DNA of 55,462 nucleotides from Nodularia sp. (in: cyanobacteria) (GCA_007692755.1 REBL01000102.1:1-55462), one strand, 5' to 3'; positions 17,412 to 27,981 are shown, counted from the first letter of the stretch. Program-made: numbers and translations. Notes: generated by a model not told the origin, from the letters alone.

Positions 17412-19409
17412 ATGACAGGATTTTGTCTTCAAGCTCCCTTTATTCCGACAGGCGACCAACCACAAGCGATCGCGCAACTAACCAACAGTATCCAATCTGG
17501 CAACCGTTACCAAACTTTACTAGGTGCTACAGGAACAGGTAAGACATTTTCCATAGCCGCAGTCATTGAAAAAGTGGGTAGGCCAACTTTGGTACTAGCC
17601 CATAATAAAACCTTGGCAGCCCAACTGTGTAACGAATTGCGAGAATTCTTTCCTCATAACGCAGTTGAGTATTTTGTCAGCTACTACGATTACTATCAGC
17701 CAGAAGCCTATATTCCGGTTAGCGATACTTATATTGAAAAAACTTCTTCGATTAATGATGAAATAGATATGTTACGGCATTCAGCGACGCGATCGCTCTT
17801 TGAACGCCGTGATGTAATTGTGGTGGCTTCCATTAGCTGCATCTACGGTTTGGGGATTCCCTCAGAATATCTCAAAGCCGCCATTCCTTTCCAAATCGGG
17901 ATGGAAGTCAACCAACGTCAAATTTTACGAGATTTGGCATCAGTACAGTATAGCCGTAACGACATAGAAATGGGTCGGGGACGTTTTCGCGTCCGGGGTG
18001 ATGTCTTAGAAATTGGCCCCGCCTACGAAGACCGGATCATCCGTGTAGAATTCTTTGGTGATGAAATAGACGCGATTCGCTACATTGACCCAGTGACAGG
18101 GGAAATTCTCCGCAGTTTAGAAGCTGTAAACGTTTACCCAGCCCGTCACTTTGTCACCCCACAGGAACGCTTAGAGATAGCTTGTGATGAAATTGCAGCC
18201 GAATTAAAGCAGCAACAAGCACAACTAGAACAAGCCGGAAAATTACTAGAAGCACAACGCATCGACCAACGCACCCGTTATGACTTGGAAATGTTGCGCG
18301 AAGTTGGTTTCTGTAACGGCGTAGAGAACTATTCCCGCCACTTAGCCGGAAGACAAGCCGGCGCACCGCCAGAATGTTTAATTGATTATTTTCCCAAAGA
18401 TTGGCTATTAGTTATAGATGAATCTCACGTAACAGTCCCACAAATTCGGGGGATGTATAACGGCGACCAAGCCAGAAAAAAAGTTTTAATTGAGCATGGA
18501 TTTCGTCTTCCCAGTGCTGCTGATAACCGTCCGTTAAAAGCAGAAGAATTTTGGCAAAAGGTGAATCAGTGTATTTTTGTTTCCGCCACACCAGGAAATT
18601 GGGAATTAGAAATCTCTGAAGGTCATATTGCTGACCAAATAATTCGACCTACCGGGGTAATTGATCCAGAAATTTCCGTGCGTCCGACAGAAGGACAAAT
18701 TGATGATTTATTAGGCGAAATTAAAGACAGAGTTGACCTTCAAGAGCGAGTGTTAATTACCACATTAACCAAGCGCATGGCGGAAGATTTGACTGAGTAT
18801 CTGCAAGACCACAGTATAAAAGTGCGCTATTTGCATTCAGAGATTAATTCCATTGAGCGCATCGAGATTTTGCAAGATTTACGTGCAGGTAAATTTGATG
18901 TTTTGGTAGGGGTGAACTTGCTACGAGAAGGCTTAGATTTACCAGAAGTGTCCTTAGTGGTAATTATGGATGCTGATAAAGAAGGCTTTTTACGCGCCGA
19001 ACGTTCTTTAATTCAAACTATTGGGAGAGCTGCGCGGCACATTCGGGGACAAGCAATTATGTATGCTGATAATATGACAGGCAGCATGATTAGAGCCATT
19101 GATGAAACAGATCGAAGGCGGGGCATTCAGATGGCATATAACCGGACGCATGGCATTACACCGCAACCGATTATCAAGAGATCGAGTAATGCAATTTTAT
19201 CTTTTTTAGATGTTTCTCGGCGATTAAATGCGACTGATTTAAAAGTAGTCGATGAACATATAGATGAACTGCCTTTAGAAGAAATTCCAGGGTTGATTGG
19301 CAAGTTAGAAGCACAGATGAAAGATGCAGCCAAGAAATTGGAATTTGAAGAAGCGGGAAAATTGCGCGATCGCATTAAGCATCTGCGAGATAAAATGCTA
19401 GGACGTTAG
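17412..19409 (+). CDS. uvrB: Excinuclease ABC subunit B
   Basis: UvrB is the damage-verification helicase-like subunit of nucleotide excision repair. The 665-residue protein has Walker [10 protein letters not shown] (about 39), the beta-hairpin region ([12 protein letters not shown]), the DESH box, the helicase motifs [16 protein letters not shown] and QTIGRAARH, and a C-terminal UVR domain for UvrA/UvrC contact ([17 protein letters not shown]). Start ATG at 17412. I found no clear LexA-type box in the 248 bp upstream. Confidence 0.97.
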   Translation: MTGFCLQAPFIPTGDQPQAIAQLTNSIQSGNRYQTLLGATGTGKTFSIAAVIEKVGRPTLVLAHNKTLAAQLCNELREFFPHNAVEYFVSYYDYYQPEAYIPVSDTYIEKTSSINDEIDMLRHSATRSLFERRDVIVVASISCIYGLGIPSEYLKAAIPFQIGMEVNQRQILRDLASVQYSRNDIEMGRGRFRVRGDVLEIGPAYEDRIIRVEFFGDEIDAIRYIDPVTGEILRSLEAVNVYPARHFVTPQERLEIACDEIAAELKQQQAQLEQAGKLLEAQRIDQRTRYDLEMLREVGFCNGVENYSRHLAGRQAGAPPECLIDYFPKDWLLVIDESHVTVPQIRGMYNGDQARKKVLIEHGFRLPSAADNRPLKAEEFWQKVNQCIFVSATPGNWELEISEGHIADQIIRPTGVIDPEISVRPTEGQIDDLLGEIKDRVDLQERVLITTLTKRMAEDLTEYLQDHSIKVRYLHSEINSIERIEILQDLRAGKFDVLVGVNLLREGLDLPEVSLVVIMDADKEGFLRAERSLIQTIGRAARHIRGQAIMYADNMTGSMIRAIDETDRRRGIQMAYNRTHGITPQPIIKRSSNAILSFLDVSRRLNATDLKVVDEHIDELPLEEIPGLIGKLEAQMKDAAKKLEFEEAGKLRDRIKHLRDKMLGR

Positions 19410-19478
19410 TATTTGGTTAGGATAGCTCTAGAATGACTGACAAACTATACTGGAGACAGTTCATCGCTTTTAACAATT

Positions 19479-19712
19479 ATGCAGGAACTCGAAGCTATAT
19501 TTGACGGTACAGCCCTTCAATTGGAAGCACCCTTAAACCTGTCCGCAGGTACGAGAGTAAGAATTATCATTGAAAGTGTGTTACCCAACGAACAAAAACC
19601 AACCAAAACATTTCTTCAAACTGCTAAATCCTTACAATTACAGGGTGAGCCAAATTGGTCAGAGCAAATTGACCAGTATTTATATGGGGAAAGCATTTCT
19701 TTAAATGATTGA
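19479..19712 (+). CDS. Antitoxin of PIN toxin-antitoxin pair (DUF104-like)
   Basis: A 77-residue protein (MQELEAIFDGTALQLEAPLNLSAGTRVRI...) with the beta-rich start typical of the AF2212/DUF104-like antitoxins that partner PIN-domain RNases. The C-terminal half is polar and would be the toxin-binding part. It overlaps the toxin gene by 8 bp, the usual sign of a coupled antitoxin-toxin operon. I expect the complex to repress its own promoter in the 69-bp gap after uvrB, but I identified no operator. Confidence 0.8.
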   Translation: MQELEAIFDGTALQLEAPLNLSAGTRVRIIIESVLPNEQKPTKTFLQTAKSLQLQGEPNWSEQIDQYLYGESISLND

Positions 19713-20118
19713 AGTCTTTTTAGATACTTCTTTTGCCATCGCCCTCTCTTCCATTACAGATCAAAATCATTTGCGGGCTGTTGAACTTGCTCATCAGCTT
19801 GAAGCTAATAAAGTTCGTTTAGTAACAACTCAGGCAATACTACTAGAAATTGGTAATGCACTTTCTAAACAAAGGTACAGAGTAGCCGCAATCCAACTTT
19901 TAGAATCCCTCGAAAATGATCCAAATGTTGAAGTGGTGTTATTAACAAAGGATTTATACACGGATGCATTCAATTTGTTCAAGCAACGAGAAGATAAAGA
20001 ATGGGGTTTAGTTGATTGCATATCCTTCATAGTGATGCACAATAGAGGAATTACTGACGCACTCACTGCTGATATACATTTTTATCAGGCAGGATTTAAA
20101 GCGTTATTAAGGAACTAA
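19705..20118 (+). CDS. PIN-domain toxin (VapC-like ribonuclease)
   Basis: This 137-residue PIN protein has the acidic active-site set at the expected places: Asp7 (FLDTSF), Glu48 (LLEIGNAL), Asp104 (GLVDCISF) and Asp123 (TADIHF). VapC-type toxins cleave RNA, often tRNA or rRNA, when the antitoxin is lost. The gene overlaps its antitoxin by 8 bp (AATGATTGA holds both the start and the stop). All catalytic residues are present, so it is probably active. Confidence 0.85.
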   Translation: MIEVFLDTSFAIALSSITDQNHLRAVELAHQLEANKVRLVTTQAILLEIGNALSKQRYRVAAIQLLESLENDPNVEVVLLTKDLYTDAFNLFKQREDKEWGLVDCISFIVMHNRGITDALTADIHFYQAGFKALLRN

Positions 20119-20254
20119 ACCTCTGAAATGTATAGGTCTAACAAATCATTGAAATCGTCCGAACCCAGCAATCAGCAAAATAATTGCTGGATTTCCTGAA
20201 GTGTCACTTATACAATAAAACTATTTAAGCTTGATTTAAAAGTTCAATGCCTAT

Positions 20255-20419
20255 TTAAACCTTGAACCACCATATGACATCTGATGAATGGTGTTCTGCT
20301 ATAACGGGTGACGGTGGATGTGCTTGCAAGCACCTCAACAATAATTCTGGCACAGCAACACCATATGGGTTAGGAATAAATACTTTCGACGGATAATCCT
20401 CTAATCCTGGTAATTTAGG
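20255..20419 (-). pseudogene. Fragment of a coding sequence (remnant)
   Basis: A 54-codon open stretch without a start codon, reading PKLPGLEDYPSKVFIPNPYG and then VAVPELLLRCLQAH... on the minus strand. It has proline-rich, protein-like composition and sits in an otherwise empty spacer between the toxin-antitoxin pair and a Uma2 gene. A stop codon directly precedes the first codon. I do not recognise the family. Confidence 0.35.
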
Positions 20420-20472
20420 TCACTAATTTTAATTTAAATGTTGATGAGATGAAGCTGATAATTAACCCACCT

Positions 20473-20603
20473 AAGTAAGTCGGCACAAATAAACCTAAAT
20501 ATGTAATAGAATGTAAAAACTCTAAAACCTTTGCGATTGCTTCGTTCCACTCCGTTCCACTCGCAATGACATACATTGAAATTTTCACGCCGACTTATTT
20601 ACT
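20473..20603. mobile_element. MITE-like element with inverted ends
   Basis: The left end AAGTAAGTCGGCACAAATAAA and the right end (complement of GCCGACTTATTTACT) form an imperfect terminal inverted repeat around about 130 bp without an ORF. Inside is a second small inverted element (GCGATTGC ... GCAATGAC) around a repeated GTTCCACTCC motif. A lone end of the same kind (CCGCCGACTTACTTA) is at about 22786. The size and structure suit a non-autonomous element; no clear target duplication was found. Confidence 0.45.
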
Positions 20604-20808
20604 CCCCTGGGTAGAGTTGGGAGGTACTGCGGTCAAAAATGGTGATGCCTTAAGGAATAAACATTGTCGCTGACTGTGTAATGATTGCAGTTGGAGTATT
20701 TTTAGTAATTAAAACTTAATCATAATCTATCTGGCGTTAAGTAGCTTACCGTAGGTACTGCCCTGTTGTCGCTATCCTATAAGAGTAAATCATTCCCCAA
20801 TCACGCCG

Positions 20809-21384
20809 ATGGTTGCTTTACCGGATAATCTTTTAATGAGTGCAGAGGAGTATTTGCTTTGGGAACCCACTCAAGAGCAACGCTATGAGTATTGGGATGG
20901 CGAAGTTGTGGCGATGAGTGGTGGTACACGCAATCATAATCGAGTTTCGCTTAATTTCTTTAAGCTCTTAGATGATGCCCTAACTGACTCCTGTGAAGTA
21001 TACATTGTAGATGTGAAGGTGCAGGTCGAAGCAGGGCAGAAGTATTTTTATCCCGATGTGGTGGTGACTTGCGATCAGCGCGATCGCGATCCACAATTAA
21101 TACAATTTCCTTGCTTAATCATCGAAGTGCTATCACCTTCCACAGAAGCAGCCGATAGAGGCAAAAAGTTTGCTAAATATCGCCAATCACCCACGTTACA
21201 AGAATATGTCTTAGTCCAAGTAGCGCAACCATGTGTAGAAGTATTTCGGCGTAACCAACAGGGACAATGGGTACTATCAGAGTATAATTTAAAGGATAGA
21301 TTGCGACTAGAATCAGTAGATGTAGAAATAGCGATCGCGAATTTGTACCGTCAAGTGCAGTTTGAAACCGAAACAGATGAATAA
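20809..21384 (+). CDS. Uma2 family endonuclease-like protein (DUF820)
   Basis: A 191-residue member of the Uma2/DUF820 family, a PD-(D/E)XK nuclease fold that is hugely expanded in cyanobacteria. Visible family features are LMSAEEYLLWE, YEYWDGEVVAMSGGT, the core with YPDVVVTC (Asp) and LIIEVLSPSTEAADRGKK (Glu and later Lys), and the YRQSPTLQEYVLV segment. Function is not established; some members may help mobile elements. Start ATG 20809. It stands alone. Confidence 0.85.
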   Translation: MVALPDNLLMSAEEYLLWEPTQEQRYEYWDGEVVAMSGGTRNHNRVSLNFFKLLDDALTDSCEVYIVDVKVQVEAGQKYFYPDVVVTCDQRDRDPQLIQFPCLIIEVLSPSTEAADRGKKFAKYRQSPTLQEYVLVQVAQPCVEVFRRNQQGQWVLSEYNLKDRLRLESVDVEIAIANLYRQVQFETETDE

Positions 21385-21448
21385 AAATTGTAAAATTAAG
21401 TGAGGAATTGCCAAAATAATGTTTTAATTAAAAGTTACATTTCTCTAA

Positions 21449-21474
21449 CTCCTCCTCTCTGCGACTCTGCGTGA
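21449..21474. repeat. Dispersed CTCTGCGACTCTGCGTGAT repeat
   Basis: An intergenic copy of the same repeat type as at 9504 and 11100, between the Uma2 gene and the convergent methyltransferase gene. Confidence 0.5.
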
Positions 21475-21495
21475 TACAAATTCATATCTTTATAG

Positions 21496-22509
21496 TTATT
21501 TCCGTTCAGAAAAACTCTCCCTTTCAACCTGAAAAGCTTTAAATCTATCCACCGCCATTTGGCAGTAATCAGATTTAATTTCAAAACCTAAAAATATCCG
21601 TCCTAACCCTGCGGCTGCAATCCCAGTAGAACCAGAACCTGCAAACGGGTCAAGCACTACTTCCAATTGATTTGAAGAAGCTTTGACAACTCTCTCCACA
21701 ATACCTAAAGGAAATTGTGCTGGATGTCCAGTGCGCTCCTTGGAACTGCGTTTTTTACCAGTAGTAATTTTAGGAAATTCCCAAACATCAGAGGGATTTT
21801 TACCCAGAGGATTACATCTAAATTTACCATTTTTTTTCTGATTGGGATATTTCACATTTGGATCACGGATATCATCTAAATTGAACGTATACCTCTGAGA
21901 ATCCTTAATATAAAAAAGCCATTTTTCATTACGTGGACTGAGACGATATTTAGTAGAAACACCAGCGCCATATTGCCAAACCACTTCTTGGAGTAAATAG
22001 AACGGTGACTTATCCCATAATAAATAAGGTATAGGTACACATAAACCTTTGCCGGGAACTTCAAAATGTCCCACATTTAACCAAAATGCCCCATCAGATT
22101 TGGTGATGTTATAAATTTGACACATCCATTGCGAACAACATTGAACATATTCATTTACAGACATTGGGGATTCATATTCTTTGCCAATGTTATACGGCGG
22201 AGAGGTAACAGTTAAATCAATATTGATATTAGTTGAACTAAGTTTGTGTAAAAAATCTGTGGAGTCACCGTGATAAAGAATAAATCCATTGTCAGCATAA
22301 AATGGATTACCTAAAACTTTAAATAATTGTGTTTCTAAAACTTTTTGTTTAACTGAAAGATGATACTTTAAATCTTCAGAAAAACTTTGCAGTAATGAAG
22401 ATGGAGCCGACTGGGTGGCTTTGTGCGGTGCTATTCCTTCAGTAAGATAAGTATTATGCTCTTTACTTGCTATCTTTCGTGCCTTATCCTCTGGGTCTGG
22501 AACCTTCAT
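21496..22509 (-). CDS. Site-specific DNA methyltransferase (SPPY type), apparently solitary
   Basis: An amino-methyltransferase acting on DNA adenine-N6 or cytosine-N4. The catalytic motif TSPPYNIG (about 105-111 counted from TTG 22515) comes before the SAM-binding motif DPFAGSGSTG (about 289-298), the order of the beta class. SPPY is most frequent in N4-cytosine enzymes, but the base cannot be settled by eye. No restriction endonuclease gene is next to it. The likely start is ATG 22509, two codons inside the longer TTG frame. Multicopy solitary methyltransferases are known in Anabaena; whether this one matches a HIP1-related site cannot be told here. Confidence 0.85.
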   Translation of the reverse strand: MKVPDPEDKARKIASKEHNTYLTEGIAPHKATQSAPSSLLQSFSEDLKYHLSVKQKVLETQLFKVLGNPFYADNGFILYHGDSTDFLHKLSSTNINIDLTVTSPPYNIGKEYESPMSVNEYVQCCSQWMCQIYNITKSDGAFWLNVGHFEVPGKGLCVPIPYLLWDKSPFYLLQEVVWQYGAGVSTKYRLSPRNEKWLFYIKDSQRYTFNLDDIRDPNVKYPNQKKNGKFRCNPLGKNPSDVWEFPKITTGKKRSSKERTGHPAQFPLGIVERVVKASSNQLEVVLDPFAGSGSTGIAAAGLGRIFLGFEIKSDYCQMAVDRFKAFQVERESFSERK

Positions 22510-22654
22510 GCTCAAACACTTTTTAACTATTTAAAGATTTTATCACCAAGAAACAATTGTTTCATTGATAAGTAAAATTCCTATTCCCTTCTTATACTAA
22601 TTCTTGATAAGAATTTCCTGTCTTTCTGTCTTTGTGTACTTTGCGGTATGCGCT

Positions 22655-22676
22655 ACGCGAACGCTACGCGAACGTT
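22655..22676. repeat. GCTACGCGAAC direct repeat
   Basis: GCGCTACGCGAACGCTACGCGAAC: two head-to-tail copies of a motif common in Nostocales spacers. In the same 290-bp gap, about 22738-22800 holds another repeat (GGTGCGTTAGCCTACGGC) joined to a lone MITE-type end. Confidence 0.45.
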
Positions 22677-22801
22677 ACTTATATAATTCAGCGCAGCTTT
22701 ACACAGAAATGGTATTACCCAATAATGGCAACAATTCAAGGTGCGTTAGCCTACGGCATAACACACCCTACGTTAAATGTTTCCCGCCGACTTACTTATC
22801 C

Positions 22802-25423
22802 TTAAACAACTACAAAATTCACCAACCTTCCAGGAACCACAATCACCTTTTTAATTTCCTTACCCTCAATGTAACGCTGAACTAATTCAGATTCACGGGC
22901 GTACTTCTCCAACTCGGCTTTATCAGCTTGTGCCGGAACTTCAATATCGGCACGCTTTTTACCGTTAATCTGAATTACCAAAGTAATTTCGTCAGCAACC
23001 AAAGCCGCCGGGTCAAAAGCTGGCCAAGTTTGAGTGTGGATGGAATTACTATTACCCAATGACTGCCACAATTCATCAGCAATGTGTGGTGCAAAAGGCG
23101 CTAGCATAATTACTAAAGTCTGAATACCTTCAGCATAAATTGGTGAATTCTTGCACTCAGCATCAGTGAGGGCATTACTTAACTTCATCAATTCGGAAAC
23201 GGCTGTATTGAATTGATATTCGTCTTCTAAGTCTTCTGTCACCGCTTGAATAGCCGTGTGAATTGCCCGCCGTAATTCCTTTTCTGGCTTACTCAAATCA
23301 GAGAGTTGGGCTTTCTTACGTGATACCCCAGCCGCAGCATAATCGCTCACCAAGCGCCAGACTCGATTTAAAAAGCGAAATTGCCCTTCGACATCGGCAT
23401 CATCCCATTCCAGGTCTTTTTCTGGGGGTGCTTTGAACAAAATGAACATCCGCGCCGTGTCTACACCATACTTACTAATTACGTCTTCTGGTGCTACACC
23501 ATTGCCTTTAGATTTAGACATGGTGGCATATAGGCGTTGCAATGGTTCCCCTGTCTGGGGGTCGCGGGGGTCGGCTGCATTCACCAAATTAGAGGCAACC
23601 CATTTATCTTTACCGCCCTTATTGGGATTCATGTAAGTTAAACCCTGTACCATACCTTGAGTTAACAGGCGTTGAAAGGGTTCATCAAAGTTCAATAAGC
23701 CTCTATCCCGCAGGACTTTAGTAAAGAATCGGGAATATAACAAGTGTAAAATGGCGTGTTCAATGCCACCCACATACTGGTCTACTGGCATCCAGTCATT
23801 AGTCTTGGCTGGGTCGAATACCTGTTGCTCATTCTGTGCGTCAGGATAGCGCAAGAAATACCACGAGGAATCAATGAAGGTATCCATCGTATCGGTTTCT
23901 CGCTGGGCTGGAGTGCCGCAAGTTGGACAAGGAACATTTACCCAGCTTTCTAACTGAGTCAAAGGTGAACCACCCCTTCCAGTTAATTCCACTTCTTCGG
24001 GTAATTTAACTGGCAAATCTTCATCTGGGACTGGGACTATTCCACAATTTGGACAGTGAATTACTGGTATAGGTGCGCCCCAATAACGTTGTCGGGAAAT
24101 TAACCAATCCCGTAAGCGATATTGGATTCTCAGTTTACCAAAACTTTGTTCTTCAGCATATTTAATGATGGCGGCTTTGGCATCTGTGGAATTCATGCCC
24201 GTAAAAGACCCAGAATTAATTAAAATTCCTGGCTCAGTATATGCCTCGTTGTAGTCAAGTTTAATCAGTTTTGTAATTTCATCTGTTTCTGATGCTGGTG
24301 TTAAGTCAAAATTTGCCACATCATCAGGCGCAGCAATTACAAACTCAATGGGTAAATTATAAACACGGGCAAATTTAAAATCTCGCACATCATGAGCCGG
24401 AACACCCATGACTGCACCCGTACCATATTCATACAGGACATAATCGGCAATCCAAATTGGCACTTCTTCCCCGGTAAAGGGGTTAATGGCTTTGCCACCT
24501 GTGGGGATACCCCGCTTGGGTTTATCTTCGGCGGTACGTTCTAACTCGCTTTGCTGAGAAACTTCTTGAATAAAAGCTGCTACTGCGGTTTTTTGTTCTG
24601 GGGTGGTGACAACCTGGGTTAAAGGATGTTCTGGTGCTAAGACCAAATAACTCACACCATAAATTGTATCTGGGCGTGTGGTGTAGACAGGGATTTTTTC
24701 ATTCATCCCCACTACGGGAAATTCTAAATATGCGCCTGTGGATTTACCAATCCAATTTGCCTGCATTAACTTGACCCGTTCCGGCCAACCTGTTAATTTC
24801 TCTAAATCACTGAGTAATTCTTCGGCGTAGTCGGTAATCTTTAAAAACCACTGCCGTAATAGTTTACGCTCAACTTTTGCCCCACTGCGCCAAGAACGTC
24901 CTTCGTTATCAACTTGCTCGTTGGCTATAACAGTTTGGTCAACGGGGTCCCAGTTGACGGCTGCTTCTTTTTGATAAGCTAACCCAGCTTGCCAGAATTG
25001 CAAGAAAATCCATTGCGTCCACTTGTAATAATCTGGTGAACAAGTAGCAAGTTCGCTATCCCAATCAATAGCCAAACCCAAACGTTTTAATTGCTGCCGC
25101 ATTTGGGCAATGTTTTGATAAGTCCACTTAGCAGGGGGAACTCCTCGGTCAATGGCGGCGTTTTCTGCTGGTAAACCAAAGGCATCCCAACCCATTGGGT
25201 GCAGTACCCTATACCCTTGCATTCGCTTGAGGCGTGCAATCACATCGGTAATTGTGTAATTACGGACGTGACCCATGTGGAGGCTGCCCGATGGATAGGG
25301 GAACATGGAAAGCGCGTAGAATTTGGGCTTGTCGCTATTTGCAGGGGTCTTATCTAAGCCAAGTTCTGCCCATGTTTGTTGCCATTTTTCCTCAATGTCT
25401 GCTGGGTTATATCGGGAATCCAC
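22802..25423 (-). CDS. leuS: Leucyl-tRNA synthetase
   Basis: Class I aminoacyl-tRNA synthetase charging tRNA-Leu. It has the HIGH-type motif (HMGHVRNY) near residue 50, a large CP1 editing domain ([20 protein letters not shown] and [12 protein letters not shown], with the editing Asp), a zinc-finger region with paired CPNC and CPTC, the MSKSKGNGV motif and an anticodon-binding end. About 873 residues, the usual bacterial length. The open frame begins with TTG 25426, but GTG 25423 (MDSRYNP) has AGGAG at better spacing and matches the family N-terminus. Confidence 0.97.
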   Translation of the reverse strand: MDSRYNPADIEEKWQQTWAELGLDKTPANSDKPKFYALSMFPYPSGSLHMGHVRNYTITDVIARLKRMQGYRVLHPMGWDAFGLPAENAAIDRGVPPAKWTYQNIAQMRQQLKRLGLAIDWDSELATCSPDYYKWTQWIFLQFWQAGLAYQKEAAVNWDPVDQTVIANEQVDNEGRSWRSGAKVERKLLRQWFLKITDYAEELLSDLEKLTGWPERVKLMQANWIGKSTGAYLEFPVVGMNEKIPVYTTRPDTIYGVSYLVLAPEHPLTQVVTTPEQKTAVAAFIQEVSQQSELERTAEDKPKRGIPTGGKAINPFTGEEVPIWIADYVLYEYGTGAVMGVPAHDVRDFKFARVYNLPIEFVIAAPDDVANFDLTPASETDEITKLIKLDYNEAYTEPGILINSGSFTGMNSTDAKAAIIKYAEEQSFGKLRIQYRLRDWLISRQRYWGAPIPVIHCPNCGIVPVPDEDLPVKLPEEVELTGRGGSPLTQLESWVNVPCPTCGTPAQRETDTMDTFIDSSWYFLRYPDAQNEQQVFDPAKTNDWMPVDQYVGGIEHAILHLLYSRFFTKVLRDRGLLNFDEPFQRLLTQGMVQGLTYMNPNKGGKDKWVASNLVNAADPRDPQTGEPLQRLYATMSKSKGNGVAPEDVISKYGVDTARMFILFKAPPEKDLEWDDADVEGQFRFLNRVWRLVSDYAAAGVSRKKAQLSDLSKPEKELRRAIHTAIQAVTEDLEDEYQFNTAVSELMKLSNALTDAECKNSPIYAEGIQTLVIMLAPFAPHIADELWQSLGNSNSIHTQTWPAFDPAALVADEITLVIQINGKKRADIEVPAQADKAELEKYARESELVQRYIEGKEIKKVIVVPGRLVNFVVV

Positions 25424-25553
25424 CAAAAATTCTCCTACGGGACTGTGATCGTGTCTGCTTACATATTGTAGATGCTAGGCACTATATTGAGTTAATTAAA
25501 AACAGGGATGTGCAATTAAAAGCAAACTTTCCTAATTTTATAGGGGTTTTAGA

Positions 25554-26306
25554 CTAATCCTGATCCAACTTCTGATCATAGTTAGAGTCCTGAGTCCCAA
25601 GAAGTTTGTCCCAGAAAGTGAAATACAGCCCGTAATGCACGGTGTATTTAAGGTGATGAATGGAATGATGGGCAGAACCAATAAACCACTTTCCCAGCCA
25701 ATGGTGAGGAAACGACATCGGCAGGTGTTCCAGTCCCAAATGATTTAATGCTGCCCATACTGTCATCGTAGTCAGTACCGCAATTACGGTGACTAAATGG
25801 AGCGGGATCACGAAGACAATGCCAACTAAAAAAAGGGACTGGAAAATCGCCTCTAATGGGTCAAAGGCAAAGGATGTCCACGGGGTAGGATGGCGGGAGC
25901 GGTGATGCCCCTGGTGTAACCAGGAAAAGAGTGCCGGGTGGTGAAATAATCGATGCATGAAATAGAAATAGGTATCCTGGAGAAGCAACACAACGCTATA
26001 ACTCACGCCTAAATACCACAGCCCATACTGTTGATAGTCGCTGTATAAGCGGGTGATGCCGGCACTATATTTTGACATGATGAATGCTGCCGCCAGCGCA
26101 AACACCCCTGCGGAGAGAATAGAGAGTTTAATATCATGTTGAATCGATAGCCAGGAGGAAGACCGATGCCGCAGGTTGTGATTAAGAAAAGATTGAATTA
26201 CTGGTGAATAAAAGAAGAAATAAGTTCCCCCCGCCACCAGAAAATACCGTAACAAAATCACTCCAAAGAAAGCGATGGCGTAAAACCAAAATGAGTGGTC
26301 TATCAA
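25554..26306 (-). CDS. Sterol desaturase/fatty acid hydroxylase family membrane protein
   Basis: A 250-residue multi-pass membrane protein with the di-iron histidine clusters of this superfamily: HRLFHH (about 133), HQGHH (about 145) and HHSIHH (about 214). It has about four to five hydrophobic segments. Members hydroxylate or desaturate sterols, carotenoids or fatty acids; the substrate cannot be inferred here. Start ATG 26306. It is the same strand as leuS but separated by about 130 bp. Confidence 0.82.
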   Translation of the reverse strand: MIDHSFWFYAIAFFGVILLRYFLVAGGTYFFFYSPVIQSFLNHNLRHRSSSWLSIQHDIKLSILSAGVFALAAAFIMSKYSAGITRLYSDYQQYGLWYLGVSYSVVLLLQDTYFYFMHRLFHHPALFSWLHQGHHRSRHPTPWTSFAFDPLEAIFQSLFLVGIVFVIPLHLVTVIAVLTTMTVWAALNHLGLEHLPMSFPHHWLGKWFIGSAHHSIHHLKYTVHYGLYFTFWDKLLGTQDSNYDQKLDQD

Positions 26307-26663
26307 TTTAATCTCCTGGCCATTCCCTATTTTTCAGTTCTTTTGAGGAAGTAGCAATACCCGCATTTCTCACAAGTCCTGCGAGTCGCCTTTGGCACTG
26401 CGCGCGATCGCATTAATTATAAAATGAATTATTATGCACATTAGTTAATGACTGGCACAATAACTATGATAGAGCGATAGAGCGCCAACGGATGGTTTTC
26501 TGTGGTTCATTAAAAATAATAAATAGTCTTTAAAAAAGCTAGGCGGTTCCTTACGGCGGGGCGGTTCCTGGTTCCGTTCCGCGTACCGCCTCTACAATTA
26601 TAAAAGCTCGATATTTTCGGTTTTCGCGTAACCTGTGGAGTTAAGAGATTCCTTCAGTAGCCC
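26307..26663. other. Intergenic stretch with repeats
   Basis: About 355 bp. It contains a HIP1 site near 26403 and, at about 26550-26595, GCGGTTCC motifs arranged as a near-palindrome (GGCGGTTCC ... GTACCGCC). No convincing ORF was seen. Confidence 0.4.
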
Positions 26664-26888
26664 CTATAAAGCTTCAAAGTCAGATGTAAATCCAGACAAG
26701 TTTGCACACTCTTCCTGAAAAGCCTCAGCATCGCTGACATCTTCGATTTTATATCCCATGATCCGCGTCCCATCTGGCATTTTCTTGGAAGAAATACACT
26801 CGCCTTGATACTTTTCTGGCATCGATTTGAAGTTAGCGCCGTGTTGTTTCCAAGCATCGCCGGAACAAGTAACATTAACCCGCCACAT
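26664..26888 (-). CDS. Hypothetical protein, 74 aa
   Basis: A short protein (MWRVNVTCSGDAWKQHGANF...) with two or three Cys residues (Cys8, Cys31, Cys61). I prefer this frame to the overlapping one (26654-26875) because its composition is protein-like and it starts just after an AGATAAATT leader. No known family is recognised. It is alone between two repeat-bearing spacers. Confidence 0.5.
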   Translation of the reverse strand: MWRVNVTCSGDAWKQHGANFKSMPEKYQGECISSKKMPDGTRIMGYKIEDVSDAEAFQEECANLSGFTSDFEAL

Positions 26889-26965
26889 AATTTATCTCAT
26901 TTACTAGCTATTAATACTTATTATCTCACAAAGGATACACCAATTTTGTAGATATTTAAGTTGAC

Positions 26966-26990
26966 AAATCTTGTGGGGTGGGCATCTTGC
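26966..26990. repeat. Dispersed AAATCTTGTGGGGTGGGCATC repeat
   Basis: A partial copy of the repeat at 14836; the right arm is replaced by CTATAGG, which starts another repeat. Confidence 0.5.
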
Positions 26991-27101
26991 TATAGGTGTC
27001 TATTTCACTCAAATGAAAGAAGAACAAAGAAATGGGATTGGACTTCATCTGCTGTAGTAGTTAATTATGGCGCTTTTCTATCTATAGGAGGTGTCTATTT
27101 C
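26990..27101 (+). promoter_or_regulatory. Direct repeat CTATAGG...TGTCTATTTC in the leader of the coiled-coil gene
   Basis: Two copies, 26990-27006 and 27082-27101 (the second with three extra bases, AGG), about 90 bp apart and ending 80 bp upstream of the ATG at 27181. They could be a duplicated regulatory site or simply a duplication; no known operator was recognised. Confidence 0.3.
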
Positions 27102-27180
27102 TCCAAACCTCCATCATAATGTATATGGAAGATAATGTCTGGAAAATTTTATCTCAGTAGCTCAATAGGAAAAGTTAAAA

Positions 27181-27981
27181 ATGCCTAACAACATCAAAGA
27201 ACAAATTCAAACTGACTTGAGACAAGTGAAGGAAACCGGACAGTTAAGAACTGACCGAATTCGCGAGATTGTTAAGTCTGCTGTTTCTCAACTCGGTTCA
27301 GAGTTCAAACAAGGTTCTAGTGACATTCGTTATTTGGTAAAAGATGCAGTTTCTGCTGTGATTGAAAACTTTCAAGGCAAAGGTGCGGAAATCAGAGAAG
27401 AAGTGACAGCTTCAATTGAAGGGGCTTTAGAAGGTGTTAACAGTAAAAGACATAACTCTATTGTGCAAACTCAGGCGGAACTGAAAAAGCTACAAGCTCA
27501 ATTGGATAGTGAAGAGGAAGAAATTCAGCAAGAAGTTGATGGTATTTTAGCAGAAATTGAAGAAACTGGCAAAGATAAAACTGATGATACTAAAAATGCC
27601 ATTGCTTCTGCTATTAATGCCATTAGAGATAGTGAAGAAGTTTCTTTATTAAAGAAACGTTACGCTCAATTACAAGCACAATTATCCATTGTTAGAGCGA
27701 ATTTGGCTGCACGGTATGGCGGACGAGATGGTGAAGTGAAAGATTATATCGATGAGGCAAAACACTGGTATGATCAAGCTCGTCCACAGGCTGAAGCTGT
27801 AGCTACACAAGTAGACGAGAAGCGATCGCAATTAGAAGATAAACTGGGTGAAGCTGGTTCTGCGATCGCTAGAAAAGAGCGTCAACTTAAACAAACTCTA
27901 CGGGAGTTGCTGCTATCAACAGCTGATATGTTCAAAGATAAGGAACCTGCTGATAAACATGAGCAACTTACTAAGAAGTAG
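27181..27981 (+). CDS. Helical coiled-coil protein, probably stress related
   Basis: A 266-residue, very hydrophilic and nearly all-helical protein with long heptad-like stretches (SIVQTQAELKKLQAQLDSEE, EVSLLKKRYAQLQAQLS). It has no signal peptide and no membrane segment. The pattern resembles LEA-like or apolipoprotein-like proteins. Such proteins are sometimes labelled histidine kinase in databases, but nothing here supports kinase activity. It is followed by Pmp3 and holin-like genes on the other strand. The start has a weak upstream purine stretch (AGGAAAAG). Confidence 0.7.
   Translation: MPNNIKEQIQTDLRQVKETGQLRTDRIREIVKSAVSQLGSEFKQGSSDIRYLVKDAVSAVIENFQGKGAEIREEVTASIEGALEGVNSKRHNSIVQTQAELKKLQAQLDSEEEEIQQEVDGILAEIEETGKDKTDDTKNAIASAINAIRDSEEVSLLKKRYAQLQAQLSIVRANLAARYGGRDGEVKDYIDEAKHWYDQARPQAEAVATQVDEKRSQLEDKLGEAGSAIARKERQLKQTLRELLLSTADMFKDKEPADKHEQLTKK

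Noticed and set aside
22604..22885. 93-codon plus-strand frame before leuS
   Set aside because: It runs through dispersed repeats and into the antisense of the leuS end; no family or start signal.
26654..26875. 73-codon frame overlapping the 74-residue protein gene
   Set aside because: Shifted frame with many Lys/Arg/Leu and no protein-like order; the frame at 26664-26888 is more convincing.
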